64,000 nt of DNA from Clostridiales bacterium (GCA_015056365.1 SVGM01000009.1:83782-147781); one strand, 5' to 3'. Counted from the first letter of the stretch, positions 39,121 to 48,453 are shown. The notes: generated from the letters alone by a model not told the origin. A program made the numbers and translations.

Positions 39121-40764
39121 TTACTCGGCGGTCTGCTCGACCAGCTTGGTCACTTCAGCCTGCATGAAATCAGTGTAGATCTGGGCATAGGGAGCGATTT
39201 CGGTGACGAAAGCATCCCAGTTGGTGTCCAGTTCAGCCTGATCAGCGCTCATGATGATCTTGGGCAGCTGCTGGTCCTGGATGAGGAGGAACTTGTCATA
39301 GTCATCCTGGATGGGAGCCTTGTCGATCTGCCAAGCTTCGCCCCAGGGAGCCAGTTCGCAGGGAGCGTTGAAGAAGTCGGCGGGCTTCAGGTAGCCGTAA
39401 GCAGTCAGGAACTCCTTGTCGTAGTCGCTCATCAAAGCGAAGTAGTTTTCGCCCTGGTCAGCGGGAGCCCAAGCGTTGCCGTCATCCTGGGTGCCCTGCT
39501 TCTTGGGAGCAGATTCCCAGATGGTGAGAGCGGTGTTGGCCATCTTCCAGGTAGCATCGTTGCGCTGGCTGTACTGTTCCTGAGTCATCAGCATACGGCC
39601 ATTCTCAACGTAGTAGTCTTCGCCTTCGATACCCCACTGCAGGATCTTCTGCCACTCGTCGCTCAGCAGAGCTTCGAACAGCTGGATCATGCGCTCGGGA
39701 TATTCGCAGTTGACGGAGATACCAAAGCCGCGGTCCTTGTTGGGCACAGCGCCGTTGAGGTACTGCTCGCTGATGGTGCCGAAGCCGTAGGACTCATCGT
39801 ACACCAGGGGCAGAGCGATGTAGGTGTTCTTGTACATGCCGGCGGTCTCCAGGGCAGCGGTAGCGGTACCGAAGTCCCAGGTCTGGTCGAACATGCCCAG
39901 CACGGTGCCGGCAGACAGCTTGGCGATGTACTGGTCATAGGTCATGGTGAAGGTGTCGGGATTGATCAGGCCCTTGTTGTAAGCCTCGTTCAGCTTGGCA
40001 TAGTAAGCCTTGGCGTAGGGCTTGTCGATGAAGGTTTCAACAGCGTAGATGCCGTTCTCATCCGCGGTGCGGTTGATGTAGACTTCGCCTTCGTTGGGCT
40101 GGCCCATCAGGTGCTGCACGGGGTTGATCAGGCAGAAGTGACGCCAGTCTTCGCACAGGATGGCGAAGCCTTCGTACTTAGCGCCGTTTTCATCGGTGGG
40201 GTTAGCAGCGATGAAGCGCTCGATCAGATCGAAGTACTGATCCAGGGTCTTGATCTGGGGATAGTTGTCCCAAGCCAGAACCTGCTTCTGGATGAAGAAA
40301 GCGGGGCCGTTGCAGGCCATCTGGATCTGAGCGTTGTAGTTGATGCCGTAGTTGGGGATGATGAACAGTTCGCCGTTCTCATTGACCAGCTGGGGCAGCA
40401 GATCCTTGATGTGGTTCCACAGGTTGGGGGTGGACTCTTCGTTGATGTAGTCCAGCAGGTTGATCAGAGCGCCAGCGTTGATGAGCTTCTCAGCGCTGTT
40501 GCCGCCGTCGAACAGGTCCGGATAGTCTTCACCGGCAATCTTGGTGCCCAGAGTTTCGTCCAGGTCGCCAGCCAGGAATTCGATCTCGAACTTGATGCCG
40601 AACTGTTCTTCGATCATCTTGTAGATCTTGTTGTCTTCAGTGGGCTGATCGCCGGGATCGCCACGGAAAACGGTGACGGTGATGGGTTCCTGCTCAGCCA
40701 CAGCAAAGCTGCACAGAGACAGAATCATTGCCAGAGCCAGAATGGCAGCAATAATTTTCCGCAT
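39121..40764 (-). CDS. Extracellular sugar-binding protein (LplA type)
   Basis: A 547-residue exported solute-binding protein, the usual size for the LplA group. A signal peptide (about 1-23, ending SFAVAEQ) has a cysteine in SLCS but with Leu before it, so it lacks a canonical lipobox. The mature part begins PITVTVFRGDPGDQPTEDNK and contains YPDLFDGGNSAEKLINAGAL and GWNTTY-less but otherwise typical family blocks such as WKMANTALTIWESAPKKQ. The start at 40764 follows TAGGAGGAA. Together with the two downstream permeases it imports an oligosaccharide; the neighbours (GH51, GH43, GH29) suggest arabinose-, xylose- or fucose-containing glycans. Confidence 0.9.
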   Translation of the reverse strand: MRKIIAAILALAMILSLCSFAVAEQEPITVTVFRGDPGDQPTEDNKIYKMIEEQFGIKFEIEFLAGDLDETLGTKIAGEDYPDLFDGGNSAEKLINAGALINLLDYINEESTPNLWNHIKDLLPQLVNENGELFIIPNYGINYNAQIQMACNGPAFFIQKQVLAWDNYPQIKTLDQYFDLIERFIAANPTDENGAKYEGFAILCEDWRHFCLINPVQHLMGQPNEGEVYINRTADENGIYAVETFIDKPYAKAYYAKLNEAYNKGLINPDTFTMTYDQYIAKLSAGTVLGMFDQTWDFGTATAALETAGMYKNTYIALPLVYDESYGFGTISEQYLNGAVPNKDRGFGISVNCEYPERMIQLFEALLSDEWQKILQWGIEGEDYYVENGRMLMTQEQYSQRNDATWKMANTALTIWESAPKKQGTQDDGNAWAPADQGENYFALMSDYDKEFLTAYGYLKPADFFNAPCELAPWGEAWQIDKAPIQDDYDKFLLIQDQQLPKIIMSADQAELDTNWDAFVTEIAPYAQIYTDFMQAEVTKLVEQTAE

Positions 40765-40789
40765 GTTGGTTTCCTCCTAAAGTTTAATT

Positions 40790-40844
40790 TGGGAATCTCT
40801 TTCCCATTTAATACAATTATAGATGCCAAGGCACCTCTCAGCAA
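40790..40844 (-). promoter_or_regulatory. Promoter and leader palindrome of sugar-transporter operon
   Basis: On the minus strand: TTGCTG (40844-40839), a 17-base spacer and TATAAT (40821-40816). Just downstream, TGGGAA and TTCCCA (40806-40790) form a 6-bp inverted repeat with a five-base spacer, a possible operator or leader hairpin. The AT-rich stretch 40850-41070 upstream holds no gene. Confidence 0.75.
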
Positions 40845-41074
40845 TGCTTTTTTTCGTAAATTTTAGGACAAAAATATCCTTCGCCAATTTACTTTGGTAA
40901 AGACGTTTCGTAAGTTTGTTATGTAGGCTGGATTCCATGATGTGCAATCGTTTTCTTGTTTTCATTGTTTTTCCAGTGCATTTTCTGGAAATTGTTTCCA
41001 ATCAGTAGCTGCAAGAATTGTCATTTCGTTACTGTTGCTTCCTCAAAAGCCATGTAACAGTTTCTTTCCATATC

Positions 41075-41107
41075 AAAAAGAGGACAGATCTGAAATCTGT
41101 CCTCTTT
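41075..41107 (-). terminator. Terminator of the GH43-GH51 transcript
   Basis: A 13-bp stem (41077-41089 with 41095-41107); on the minus strand it ends in TTTTT. Confidence 0.82.
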
Positions 41108-41131
41108 CCGTCCGATCATCTGACGGCCGCC

Positions 41132-42733
41132 TTATCTGGTAAACCTGAGCACATTCCAGCTCAAGGGCTGCAACACTGCCTGTACCTTTCCTGCCTCGGC
41201 TTTGGTCTCACTTACCGTCGCCGGTTTGATCACGTCAGGATGATCGTAATGATTGAAGGCTTCCGGGTCACTGCTGTACATGGCGATATGCTCGCAGAAC
41301 GTCCAGCCTTCAAAACCGCGGGCGTCCAGCGTCAGCTCATGGCAGTCCTGTTCATCCGCATTGATAACGAACACAGTCAGCTCGCCTGCTTCCTCGTTAA
41401 GGGCTGCAGCGGACTGGATGTATTCCACCTTCTCAAAGCCGCCGTACTGATTCATGTCATCAATGGCGTAGCCTTCCACGTCGAAATGCTCGCACTCCAC
41501 CACCGTGTTCAGCGCAATGCCGCGGGCGTAGCGAATCATCTGGGTGAAGGGATAGTACCCCGCGCTCTTCCACACGTGCTCCCGGTCGTTGGCGCACAGC
41601 AGATTGATTCCACTGGTGGCGCAGCCGATCCGAATACGGTCAGCATGACGCAGCATGGTAAGCATCACTGCGGCGCTGGCCAGCGTCCGGGGCATTTCGC
41701 CGCTGAGGGGGAAGCTGCGGCGGGTGGACCAGTCGTCCGGATCGTGGCGGACGTACTTGCGCTCCGGATCAAAGCTGAAGAAGCCCATGGCGGGTTGGCG
41801 TCCGCCCAAGCCCAGATGGGCACCGCTGGCGGGCCGGTAGGAGCAGGCATATTCGTCCAGCGAGAGCATCATGGTCTTGTTCACCCGCAGCTTGGTCTTC
41901 AGGAAGTCGCACAGAGCGATCTCCGTACGGATGTACTCCTCAAAGGCTTTGTAACCTGCCATCAGCGCAGGCACGTTGCCGGGAGGGGCGGAGTGGTAAT
42001 GGTGCAGGGAAATCATGTCCACGGTCTCGTAGCATTCCTGCAGCACCTGCAGATCCCAGTCCGGATAATGATTCAGGAAAGGCGAGGAAGACACACAGGC
42101 AACGGTTTCGATGGTGGGGTCGATCCACTTCATCACCTTGGTGGTCTCGTGGGCCAGCACGCCGTACGCCTTGGGGTCTTTCTGGTAGGATGCGATCTGC
42201 CACGGCCCATCCATCTCGTTACCCAGATACCAGGTCTTCACCTTGTAGGGCTTCTGATGTCCGTTTTTGCGGCGCAGATCCGACCAGTAGGTACCGCCTT
42301 CAAAGTTGGTGTACTCCACCACGTCCATGGCGTCCTGCAGGGTGCCGGTGCCCAAATTGACCGTGTACATGGCTTCTGCGCCGCACTTTTCCGCCCATTG
42401 CAGGTACTCGTCGTGGCCCACGTCATTGGGCACGTACTGGAACCAGGCGGTGTCCAGACGGGTCTTGCGCTGGTCCTTGGGACCGATGGAGTCCTTCCAG
42501 TTCCAGCCGGAGACAAAGTTTCCGCCGGGCATGCGCACGCAGGGCAGGCCGCTTTCCTTCAGGCCGTTGATAAAATCCTGCCGGAAGCCCTGCTCATCCG
42601 CGGTGGGATGCTTGGGGTTGTACATGCTGCCGTTGACCATGGAACCGATGGGCTCAAGAAATGCGCCGAACAAGCGCTCGGAAATCTCGCCGATCCGATA
42701 GCTGGGATGGATCGTCAATGTAGCTTTTTTCAT
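41132..42733 (-). CDS. abfA: Alpha-N-arabinofuranosidase (GH51)
   Basis: A 533-residue GH51 enzyme that removes alpha-L-arabinofuranosyl side chains from arabinoxylan- or arabinan-derived oligosaccharides. The N-terminal RLFGAFLEPIGSMVNG precedes CVRMPGGNFVSGWNWKDSIGP; the acid/base Glu is in TWYLGNEMDGPW and the nucleophile Glu in MMLSLDEYACSYRP. The C-terminal beta-sandwich ends LQPLSWNVLRFTR. There is no signal peptide, so it is cytoplasmic. The ATG at 42733 follows GAAAGGAT; the longer frame crosses the intergenic hairpin. It lies directly after the GH43 gene on the same strand. Confidence 0.93.
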   Translation of the reverse strand: MKKATLTIHPSYRIGEISERLFGAFLEPIGSMVNGSMYNPKHPTADEQGFRQDFINGLKESGLPCVRMPGGNFVSGWNWKDSIGPKDQRKTRLDTAWFQYVPNDVGHDEYLQWAEKCGAEAMYTVNLGTGTLQDAMDVVEYTNFEGGTYWSDLRRKNGHQKPYKVKTWYLGNEMDGPWQIASYQKDPKAYGVLAHETTKVMKWIDPTIETVACVSSSPFLNHYPDWDLQVLQECYETVDMISLHHYHSAPPGNVPALMAGYKAFEEYIRTEIALCDFLKTKLRVNKTMMLSLDEYACSYRPASGAHLGLGGRQPAMGFFSFDPERKYVRHDPDDWSTRRSFPLSGEMPRTLASAAVMLTMLRHADRIRIGCATSGINLLCANDREHVWKSAGYYPFTQMIRYARGIALNTVVECEHFDVEGYAIDDMNQYGGFEKVEYIQSAAALNEEAGELTVFVINADEQDCHELTLDARGFEGWTFCEHIAMYSSDPEAFNHYDHPDVIKPATVSETKAEAGKVQAVLQPLSWNVLRFTR

Positions 42734-42763
42734 CGTGAACATCCTTTCAGAATCAAAATCAAT

Positions 42764-42799
42764 GAATGCGCGGGAAGAGAACGCCTCTCCCGCGCATTC
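42764..42799 (-). terminator. Hairpin between GH43 and GH51 genes
   Basis: A perfect 12-bp stem (42764-42775 with 42788-42799). The following minus-strand bases (ATTGATTTTG) are only partly T-rich, so it may be a partial terminator or mRNA stabiliser. Confidence 0.55.
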
Positions 42800-42807
42800 G
42801 TGAAGCA

Positions 42808-44202
42808 TCATTCAAAGATGACAGATTTGAGCATGACGCTGCCGCCGCCTTCATAGGTGATGTACAGCGGAGACTTGCCTTTGGGCAGGGTGATGGGCGC
42901 AGTGTAGGGCGTCCAGATGTTGGTGTTTTCCAGCTTCATGGAGGCCAGCGCAGGGCCGAACTTGCTGGTCTTCACATGGAGGGTGCCGCCCCAGCCGTAG
43001 CCGCGCACCATCAGGGTAACGGTATTCACGTCCTCAAAATCGAAGTACTTGAAGCCCACCACGGTGCCGTCGTGGATATTGGCCACATAGCCAGGCTCTT
43101 CATCGCCATCCCTGCCGTCCTGGGTCACGCGGGCAGAGTTGGGCGCGCCGGTGATCATGTGGCGTTCCTTGTCGAAGATATGGCAGGCGATGTAGGCGGG
43201 ATACTCGCCCTTGCCGGGCAGGGGGCCGCCATTGGGGCCGCAGGAGGTCATCTCTACCTGCGGAATGCTGCCGTCCTCCAGGATCTCGATGGGTTCCAGA
43301 CAGCCCTGACGGCTGTACCAGGTGCCGTTGGTCTGGCGATGGTAGAAGATATACCATTTGCCGTTGATCTCAATAATGCTGCCATGGTTGTTGCCGCCGT
43401 AGGCCTTGGGCAATTCCGGCTCATCACCGATGTGCAGGTCACAGTTGCTGACGATCACGCCGCCATAAGTGAAGCCCTGCCGGGGATCCTTGCTGGTGGC
43501 GTAGCACAATTCGTGCATGGGCGTGGAAGAGTAGACGAAATAGTAGGTATCGCCGTTCTTACGAATGGAGGGCGCCTCAAAGAAGGCATGACCTTCGTAG
43601 CCGGTGCCCTCAGCGTATTCCACACCGGGAACCACGAAGCGCATATCCTCCCGAATGGTGAGCATATCGGGGCCAAGCTCAACCAGCATCGCGCCATGGC
43701 GGCTCTTGTCGCCCCGGGCGCAGAAGCCGGTGTACAGGTAGGTGGTATCGCCCTCGGTGAGCACGCCAGGGTCAAACTGAGGCTCGTCGCCTGCCTTCCG
43801 GCCGTACAGCGTACCATCCGGATAATGCACATTGCCGTAGAACTGATACCGGCCGGCAGGGGTATCGCACACCGCAACGGACACGATATCCAAATGATCC
43901 AGCACATAGTACAGGTAGTAGCGTCCGTCCGGACCGACGGTCACGTCGGGAGCATACAGGCACATGGAGCCGTCCTTGTTCATGGGGTCCTCGTTGCGGG
44001 GATAGATCACGCCTTCATAGCGCCAGTCAGTCAGATCATCCACCGGCGCAGACCAGCACACATAGTCGCCCATGCAGAACACATAGCCGTTAAAGAGGTC
44101 ATGGGAGCCGTACACATACACACGATCGCCGAAAACATAGGGTTCACCGTCAGGGATGTATTCCCAGGAGGGCAGATAAGGATTGAAGCCGAGTTTTTTC
44201 AT
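42808..44202 (-). CDS. Glycoside hydrolase family 43 protein
   Basis: A 464-residue enzyme with an N-terminal five-bladed propeller (about residues 1-310) and a C-terminal beta-sandwich resembling CBM6 (about 335-464, GTLHVKTSKFGPALASMKL). Catalytic residues of GH43 are in place: Asp in WEYIPDGEPYVFGDRVYVYG, the pKa-tuning Asp in CLYAPDVTVGPDGRYYLYY and the acid Glu in HAFFEAPSIRKNGDTYYFVY. Activity is likely beta-xylosidase or arabinofuranosidase. There is no signal peptide. The start at 44202 follows GAAAGGAACG, below a good promoter (44315-44287). It works alongside GH51 on arabinoxylan fragments. Confidence 0.9.
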   Translation of the reverse strand: MKKLGFNPYLPSWEYIPDGEPYVFGDRVYVYGSHDLFNGYVFCMGDYVCWSAPVDDLTDWRYEGVIYPRNEDPMNKDGSMCLYAPDVTVGPDGRYYLYYVLDHLDIVSVAVCDTPAGRYQFYGNVHYPDGTLYGRKAGDEPQFDPGVLTEGDTTYLYTGFCARGDKSRHGAMLVELGPDMLTIREDMRFVVPGVEYAEGTGYEGHAFFEAPSIRKNGDTYYFVYSSTPMHELCYATSKDPRQGFTYGGVIVSNCDLHIGDEPELPKAYGGNNHGSIIEINGKWYIFYHRQTNGTWYSRQGCLEPIEILEDGSIPQVEMTSCGPNGGPLPGKGEYPAYIACHIFDKERHMITGAPNSARVTQDGRDGDEEPGYVANIHDGTVVGFKYFDFEDVNTVTLMVRGYGWGGTLHVKTSKFGPALASMKLENTNIWTPYTAPITLPKGKSPLYITYEGGGSVMLKSVIFE

Positions 44203-44286
44203 CTTGCACGTTCCTTTCTCATGTTATGATGAAATCGTCATTGGCAGGCATTTTGGCTGATTGTCATATTGCTGATGATTGATTTT

Positions 44287-44315
44287 ATTGTACGGAAATC
44301 CGTTGCAGGATGCAA
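44287..44315 (-). promoter_or_regulatory. Promoter of GH43-GH51 operon
   Basis: On the minus strand: TTGCAT (44315-44310), a 17-base spacer and TACAAT (44292-44287), about 85 bases before GH43. Confidence 0.75.
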
Positions 44316-44457
44316 GGTACAATTTCCTTTTCTCAGCAGAACATCCTGATGTATTTATGGACAAAATGATCCTATTTTCGACGGATGCCTCCCTGCTGCC
44401 TGAGAAATTCACCGTTCCTGCGTCCCGCGCTCTGTTTTTTGAAAAAGCGTTTTCACA

Positions 44458-44491
44458 ACAAAAAACGCCGCACGCGTTTTGCGTGCGGCGT
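44458..44491 (-). terminator. Terminator of wall-repeat protein gene
   Basis: A perfect 11-bp stem (44465-44475 with 44481-44491); on the minus strand it is followed by TTTTTTG. Confidence 0.85.
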
Positions 44492-44508
44492 AAAGTGTCT
44501 TTGATCGA

Positions 44509-47187
44509 TTACTGAACCAGCGTGCCCCAACGCTTCTTTGCCTCGTTGTAAGCCTTGTTGATGGCGTCGTTGTGAGCGCTGTCAACACCGGAACCGCTGT
44601 GGGTCTTACTGCCGGAGAAGTGGATACACATCATGCCGTAGTAGTTGTTGTTCTTCTCGTAGTGCTCCTTGGTGAAGGAGGACTCCACCAGGCTGCCGTT
44701 GCGGGTATCCATCCAGCCATGGGGATAGCCGTAGATACTGACGCAGTAGACGGTGCCGTTGACATTGAGCCATGCGGCGCGGCGGTCCCAGGCGCTGCCG
44801 ATGTTGGTGCCGCCCATATTGCCGTTAAAGTCAGGCCAGCAGTAGTTGGCGTTATCGTTCTTGATGTCGCCCTTGATCAGATCCAGCTGCGAGCTGGAGG
44901 GAGACTGACTCTGATAACGGGCGCCCACGATCTCACACATGATGCGGGTATCCGCGGCGGTCATGGGCACGCAGTCAGCGTGGTTGCCGCCGGACCAGCG
45001 GTAGATGGTGAACACCTTGCCGGTTTCCACATCCATCACCTGAGCCGTGGTGCTCTTGGGGAAGAGCGCAGCGCCGTTGTCATCGAAGTTCCAGTTGGCT
45101 TTCTGCACACGGTAGACCGTGCCGAAGTCCTTATCCACGATGCCGGTGGAGCCAGAACCGGTAGAGCCGGAGCCAGTGGAGCCGGAGCCGCCGGTGGTGC
45201 CGCCCAAACCGGGCACATAGGTGGTGGAACCGTTGGACACCTGCTTGGCCTGAGCGGTCAGCAGCGGCCAGGTCTGGTCGCCCATGACGCCGTCGCGGTC
45301 AATGCCGCTCTGCTTGCGCTGGAAGTTCTTAACCGCAGCTTCGCTGCCGCTGCCATAGGTGCCGTCCAGCTCGCCGGTATAGTAGCCCAGCACGTACAGG
45401 GCCACCTGCATGGCGTACACACGGACGTCGCCCACCAGGGTATCGTCGTCGTAGAACTTGGCGTTCAGGGGGCTGTTCCACAGGTTGAGGACGTAGGCAG
45501 CCAGCGCCGCATCGTCCAGAAGGCCGGCGGAAATATTGGAATACACAGCATTGTAGGCCTTGCTCTGGTAATACACACGGCAGTAGACCACGCCGTCGCT
45601 ACCCACAAAGGTGGTGCCGTCCACCATCTGCACAACCGTGCCCGCAGGAGCGGTCACAGCGCCAGAATTGGTGCCGACGCTGGCGAACAGGGTGGTGTTG
45701 ACGGGCAAACGGATGAATCGCTTGGTGCTGGTGGGAGATACACCGCCGATCGTGCCGCCGGTGGAGCCGGAGCCGGTGCCGCCGATCACGCCGGTAGAAG
45801 CACTGGCGCAGTCACCGCGCACATATCCGGTCAGGCCGCTGACCAGCTTGACGCCGTACCAGGTGTAGCTGCCGCTGGTGACCGGCGAGCCGATCATATC
45901 CACGATGCTGCCCTTGGCCAGCAGGGTGCCGGAGCGCTTGCCGCCGGGGGTCAGGCGCACGACGGTGCCGGGCTTGGTGATGGTCACGCTGCCGGTGACA
46001 GTGTTGGTATCAACAATGGTAGAACCGGAAGAACCAGTGTTGCCCAGGCTGGTATAGGTACCCATGATCCAGCCGGTATTGTTGCCGTAGACGACCTTGT
46101 ACCAGGTAACGCCGCCGGAGGTGGCGGTATCGGAGAAGGCCAGGGAAACGCCCTTGGGCACAGATCCCAGTCGGGCGGAAGACTTGCTGGCGTACTTGCG
46201 CAGGTTAACGCTGTCGGTGGTGGTCAGCGCGCCGGCGCCGGAACTGCTGCCGGCAGCGGTGGCGTTGACATAGGTTCCCATCAGCCAGCCGGTCTGATCG
46301 CCGTAGACGACCTTGTACCAGGTAACGTTGTCGTTGGTGGAGGTATCGAAATAGGTCAGGTTGACGTTGATGGGCACCACGCCGATCTTGCCGGATTTCT
46401 GGGAGGCCTTTTCACGCAGGTTCACGGATACGCGGGTGCGCAGCGTGCCGGTGGTGGAAGAGACCGTACCGCTGGGAGTGGTGACCGTACCGGTGGAGCC
46501 GGTCATGCCGGTGGAAGGGGTGGTGGGAGCGCTGGTACCGGTGACCAGTGCATAAAGCGCGGCCTGGGTAATGGGGCCGGCGTCGCCGTCGCGGGACAGG
46601 CCGTTGGCCTGCTGGAACTTATAAACCGCGTCGTCGGTCTTCTTGCCGTAGTCGCCGTCCAGAGAGATGCTGTAATAACCCAGCTTGCTCAGGGCCAGCT
46701 GCAGGGCGTAAACGCGCACGTCACCCACCAGGTTCAGCGTCTGCTTCAGGGTCGCATGGGTACCGGCACGCCAGATGGAGTTCTCAATGTAGCTCTGGAG
46801 CTGATCATCGCTGAGCATCACCACGTCGGTGCAGCGCACCTGATACTGGGTGTTGTTGTAATAAAGGCTGTAATAGTTGGAGGTAATGGCGTCGCTGCCG
46901 GTGGCGGTGTAATAGTTATCGGTCACCAGCTGGCATACCGTACCGGCGGGTACGGTCACCTGGGAGCCCGAGCCATAGGTATCGCCGGTAAAGAACACAG
47001 CGCCTGCAGCAGGAACCTGCACAAAATATTTCTTGGCAGAACGCGTCAGGGACGCAGACGAAGTGCCTACGTTATCCGCACCCAGCGCAGCAGGCATCAA
47101 CCCTGCCGTAAAGCAGAGCACCAGCACAAGCGCGATGATCCGGCGCAAAACGCCAACTCCTTTAACTGTTTCGTTCCTGATATCCAT
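44509..47187 (-). CDS. Large exported peptidoglycan-binding/SH3 repeat protein
   Basis: An 893-residue exported protein. A signal peptide or anchor (about 12-36, RRIIALVLVLCFTAGLMPAALG) is followed by an SH3-like module, a peptidoglycan-binding module (about 150-215, LDGDYGKKTDDAVYKFQQANG), two SH3b repeats (RVSVNLREKASQKSGKIGVV and SVNLRKYASKSSARLGSVPK), a third SH3-like unit, a second copy of the first two modules (about 480-655, LDGTYGSGSEAAVKNFQRKQ), a glycine-serine-threonine linker, and a C-terminal domain of about 190 residues with DNANYCWPDFNG and MMCIHFSGSKTH. I do not know that domain; its Cys and His residues suggest an enzyme acting on the wall. The ATG at 47187 follows GGAGGT. 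Confidence 0.85.
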   Translation of the reverse strand: MDIRNETVKGVGVLRRIIALVLVLCFTAGLMPAALGADNVGTSSASLTRSAKKYFVQVPAAGAVFFTGDTYGSGSQVTVPAGTVCQLVTDNYYTATGSDAITSNYYSLYYNNTQYQVRCTDVVMLSDDQLQSYIENSIWRAGTHATLKQTLNLVGDVRVYALQLALSKLGYYSISLDGDYGKKTDDAVYKFQQANGLSRDGDAGPITQAALYALVTGTSAPTTPSTGMTGSTGTVTTPSGTVSSTTGTLRTRVSVNLREKASQKSGKIGVVPINVNLTYFDTSTNDNVTWYKVVYGDQTGWLMGTYVNATAAGSSSGAGALTTTDSVNLRKYASKSSARLGSVPKGVSLAFSDTATSGGVTWYKVVYGNNTGWIMGTYTSLGNTGSSGSTIVDTNTVTGSVTITKPGTVVRLTPGGKRSGTLLAKGSIVDMIGSPVTSGSYTWYGVKLVSGLTGYVRGDCASASTGVIGGTGSGSTGGTIGGVSPTSTKRFIRLPVNTTLFASVGTNSGAVTAPAGTVVQMVDGTTFVGSDGVVYCRVYYQSKAYNAVYSNISAGLLDDAALAAYVLNLWNSPLNAKFYDDDTLVGDVRVYAMQVALYVLGYYTGELDGTYGSGSEAAVKNFQRKQSGIDRDGVMGDQTWPLLTAQAKQVSNGSTTYVPGLGGTTGGSGSTGSGSTGSGSTGIVDKDFGTVYRVQKANWNFDDNGAALFPKSTTAQVMDVETGKVFTIYRWSGGNHADCVPMTAADTRIMCEIVGARYQSQSPSSSQLDLIKGDIKNDNANYCWPDFNGNMGGTNIGSAWDRRAAWLNVNGTVYCVSIYGYPHGWMDTRNGSLVESSFTKEHYEKNNNYYGMMCIHFSGSKTHSGSGVDSAHNDAINKAYNEAKKRWGTLVQ

Positions 47188-47267
47188 GCCGCAGACCTCC
47201 ATATTTCTTGCGTGCACTGGGCTGAAAAGGCAGCTTCGCACACGGGCAACGCTAATTGGGCATGTTT

Positions 47268-47296
47268 ATAATATTACAACTTTATTACATTGTCAA
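47268..47296 (-). promoter_or_regulatory. Promoter of wall-repeat protein gene
   Basis: On the minus strand: perfect TTGACA (47296-47291), a 17-base spacer and TATTAT (47273-47268). Confidence 0.82.
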
Positions 47297-47365
47297 CGCC
47301 TTTTGTAGAAATTTTGAAAGAAAATCATGCGTTTTCTTCATCTTTTTGCCGTGATTTTTTCCCAA

Positions 47366-48409
47366 TCAAGCAAAGGATGCCAACCCGGCGATGTCTTTGA
47401 GCAATACAGCCACGTCCTCGTCCCGGGTGCAGACAGAGGTAACCAACCGCACAGCGCAGCGCTGCTCGTCCACTTTGCCCCAGTAGGTGATGGCGTGCTT
47501 CCGGCTCAGGGCCTCGTAGGCTTCATTGGGCATAGTGATAAAGATCTGATTGGCCAGCGTATCGCAATACAGCGGGAAGCCGGCGTCCACGAACGCCTGT
47601 TTGATGGCCTGCGCCTGCTGGTTGGCCTTGCGGGAGGCCTTCACATACAGCCCGTCCTGCATCATGGCTTCAAACTGAACGCCCAACAGCCGCCCCTTGG
47701 CCAGCATGGCGCCCCGTTGCTTCATATGATAACGGAAGCAATCCCTTAGCGCCTTGCCGGGCATCACGATCGCCTCGCCGAAGAGAAGGCCTACCTTGGT
47801 GCCGCCGATGGTGAAAGCGTCGCAGGTTCTGGCAAGGAAGGGCAGATCCACCTCAGGCATGGCCGCCAGACCATAGCCCAGGCGGGCGCCGTCCACAAAG
47901 AGGGTCAGGCCCAGCTCATGGCAGGTCTCCGACAGCGCGGTCAGCTCATCGGCGGAGTACAGGGTGCCGATCTCCGTGGGATGGCTGATATACACCATTG
48001 CCGGACGGACGATATGCTCGTGAGAGGAATCGCCCCGCTGGAGAAGTACGGCTTCCCGCACCTGATCGGCGCTGATTTTGCCGTCAGTGGGGGGCAGCGG
48101 CAGTACCTTATGACCGGTGGCTTCCACCGCGCCGGTCTCATGCACGTTGATGTGGCCGGTGTCGGCGCACAGCACACCCTCGAAGGAGCGCAGTCCCGCT
48201 TCGATCACCAGCAGGTTGGCCTGAGTGCCGCCCACCACAAAATGAACTGCCGCATCGGGGCAGGCGCACTGCTCGCGGATGATCTCCCGGGCTTTTTCAC
48301 AGCGTTCGTCCTCGCTGTAGCCGCAGTGCTGTTCTTCGTTGGTCTCCATCAGGGCCTTGAGCACAGCAGGATGCGCGCCGCAGGCGTAGTCACATTCAAA
48401 ATGAAGCAT
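47366..48409 (-). CDS. Low-specificity L-threonine aldolase (PLP-dependent)
   Basis: A 347-residue fold-type I PLP enzyme of the threonine-aldolase/beta-eliminating-lyase family, which splits L-threonine or allo-threonine into glycine and acetaldehyde. Key segments are HFVVGGTQANLLVIEAGLRS, the cofactor-stacking GHINVHETGAVEATGHKV, the Asp that holds the pyridine ring in LFVDGARLGYGLA, and the Schiff-base Lys in FTIGGTKVGLLFGE. The start at 48409 is preferred for GAGGG nine bases upstream; the ATG at 48433 has no ribosome-binding site. It has its own promoter (48482-48454). It supplies glycine or degrades threonine. Confidence 0.9.
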   Translation of the reverse strand: MLHFECDYACGAHPAVLKALMETNEEQHCGYSEDERCEKAREIIREQCACPDAAVHFVVGGTQANLLVIEAGLRSFEGVLCADTGHINVHETGAVEATGHKVLPLPPTDGKISADQVREAVLLQRGDSSHEHIVRPAMVYISHPTEIGTLYSADELTALSETCHELGLTLFVDGARLGYGLAAMPEVDLPFLARTCDAFTIGGTKVGLLFGEAIVMPGKALRDCFRYHMKQRGAMLAKGRLLGVQFEAMMQDGLYVKASRKANQQAQAIKQAFVDAGFPLYCDTLANQIFITMPNEAYEALSRKHAITYWGKVDEQRCAVRLVTSVCTRDEDVAVLLKDIAGLASFA

Positions 48410-48453
48410 GAATCGAACCCTCATTTCTATCATTGGTTGGTTTTGGCTCTCTT

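Noticed and set aside
38269..40866. 865-codon frame on the plus strand
   Set aside because: It is a shadow of the LplB permease and sugar-binding protein genes, produced by GC-biased third positions.
44572..47271. 899-codon frame on the plus strand
   Set aside because: It is a shadow of the repeat-rich wall protein on the minus strand; it has no start signals and a repetitive Val/Gly/His composition.
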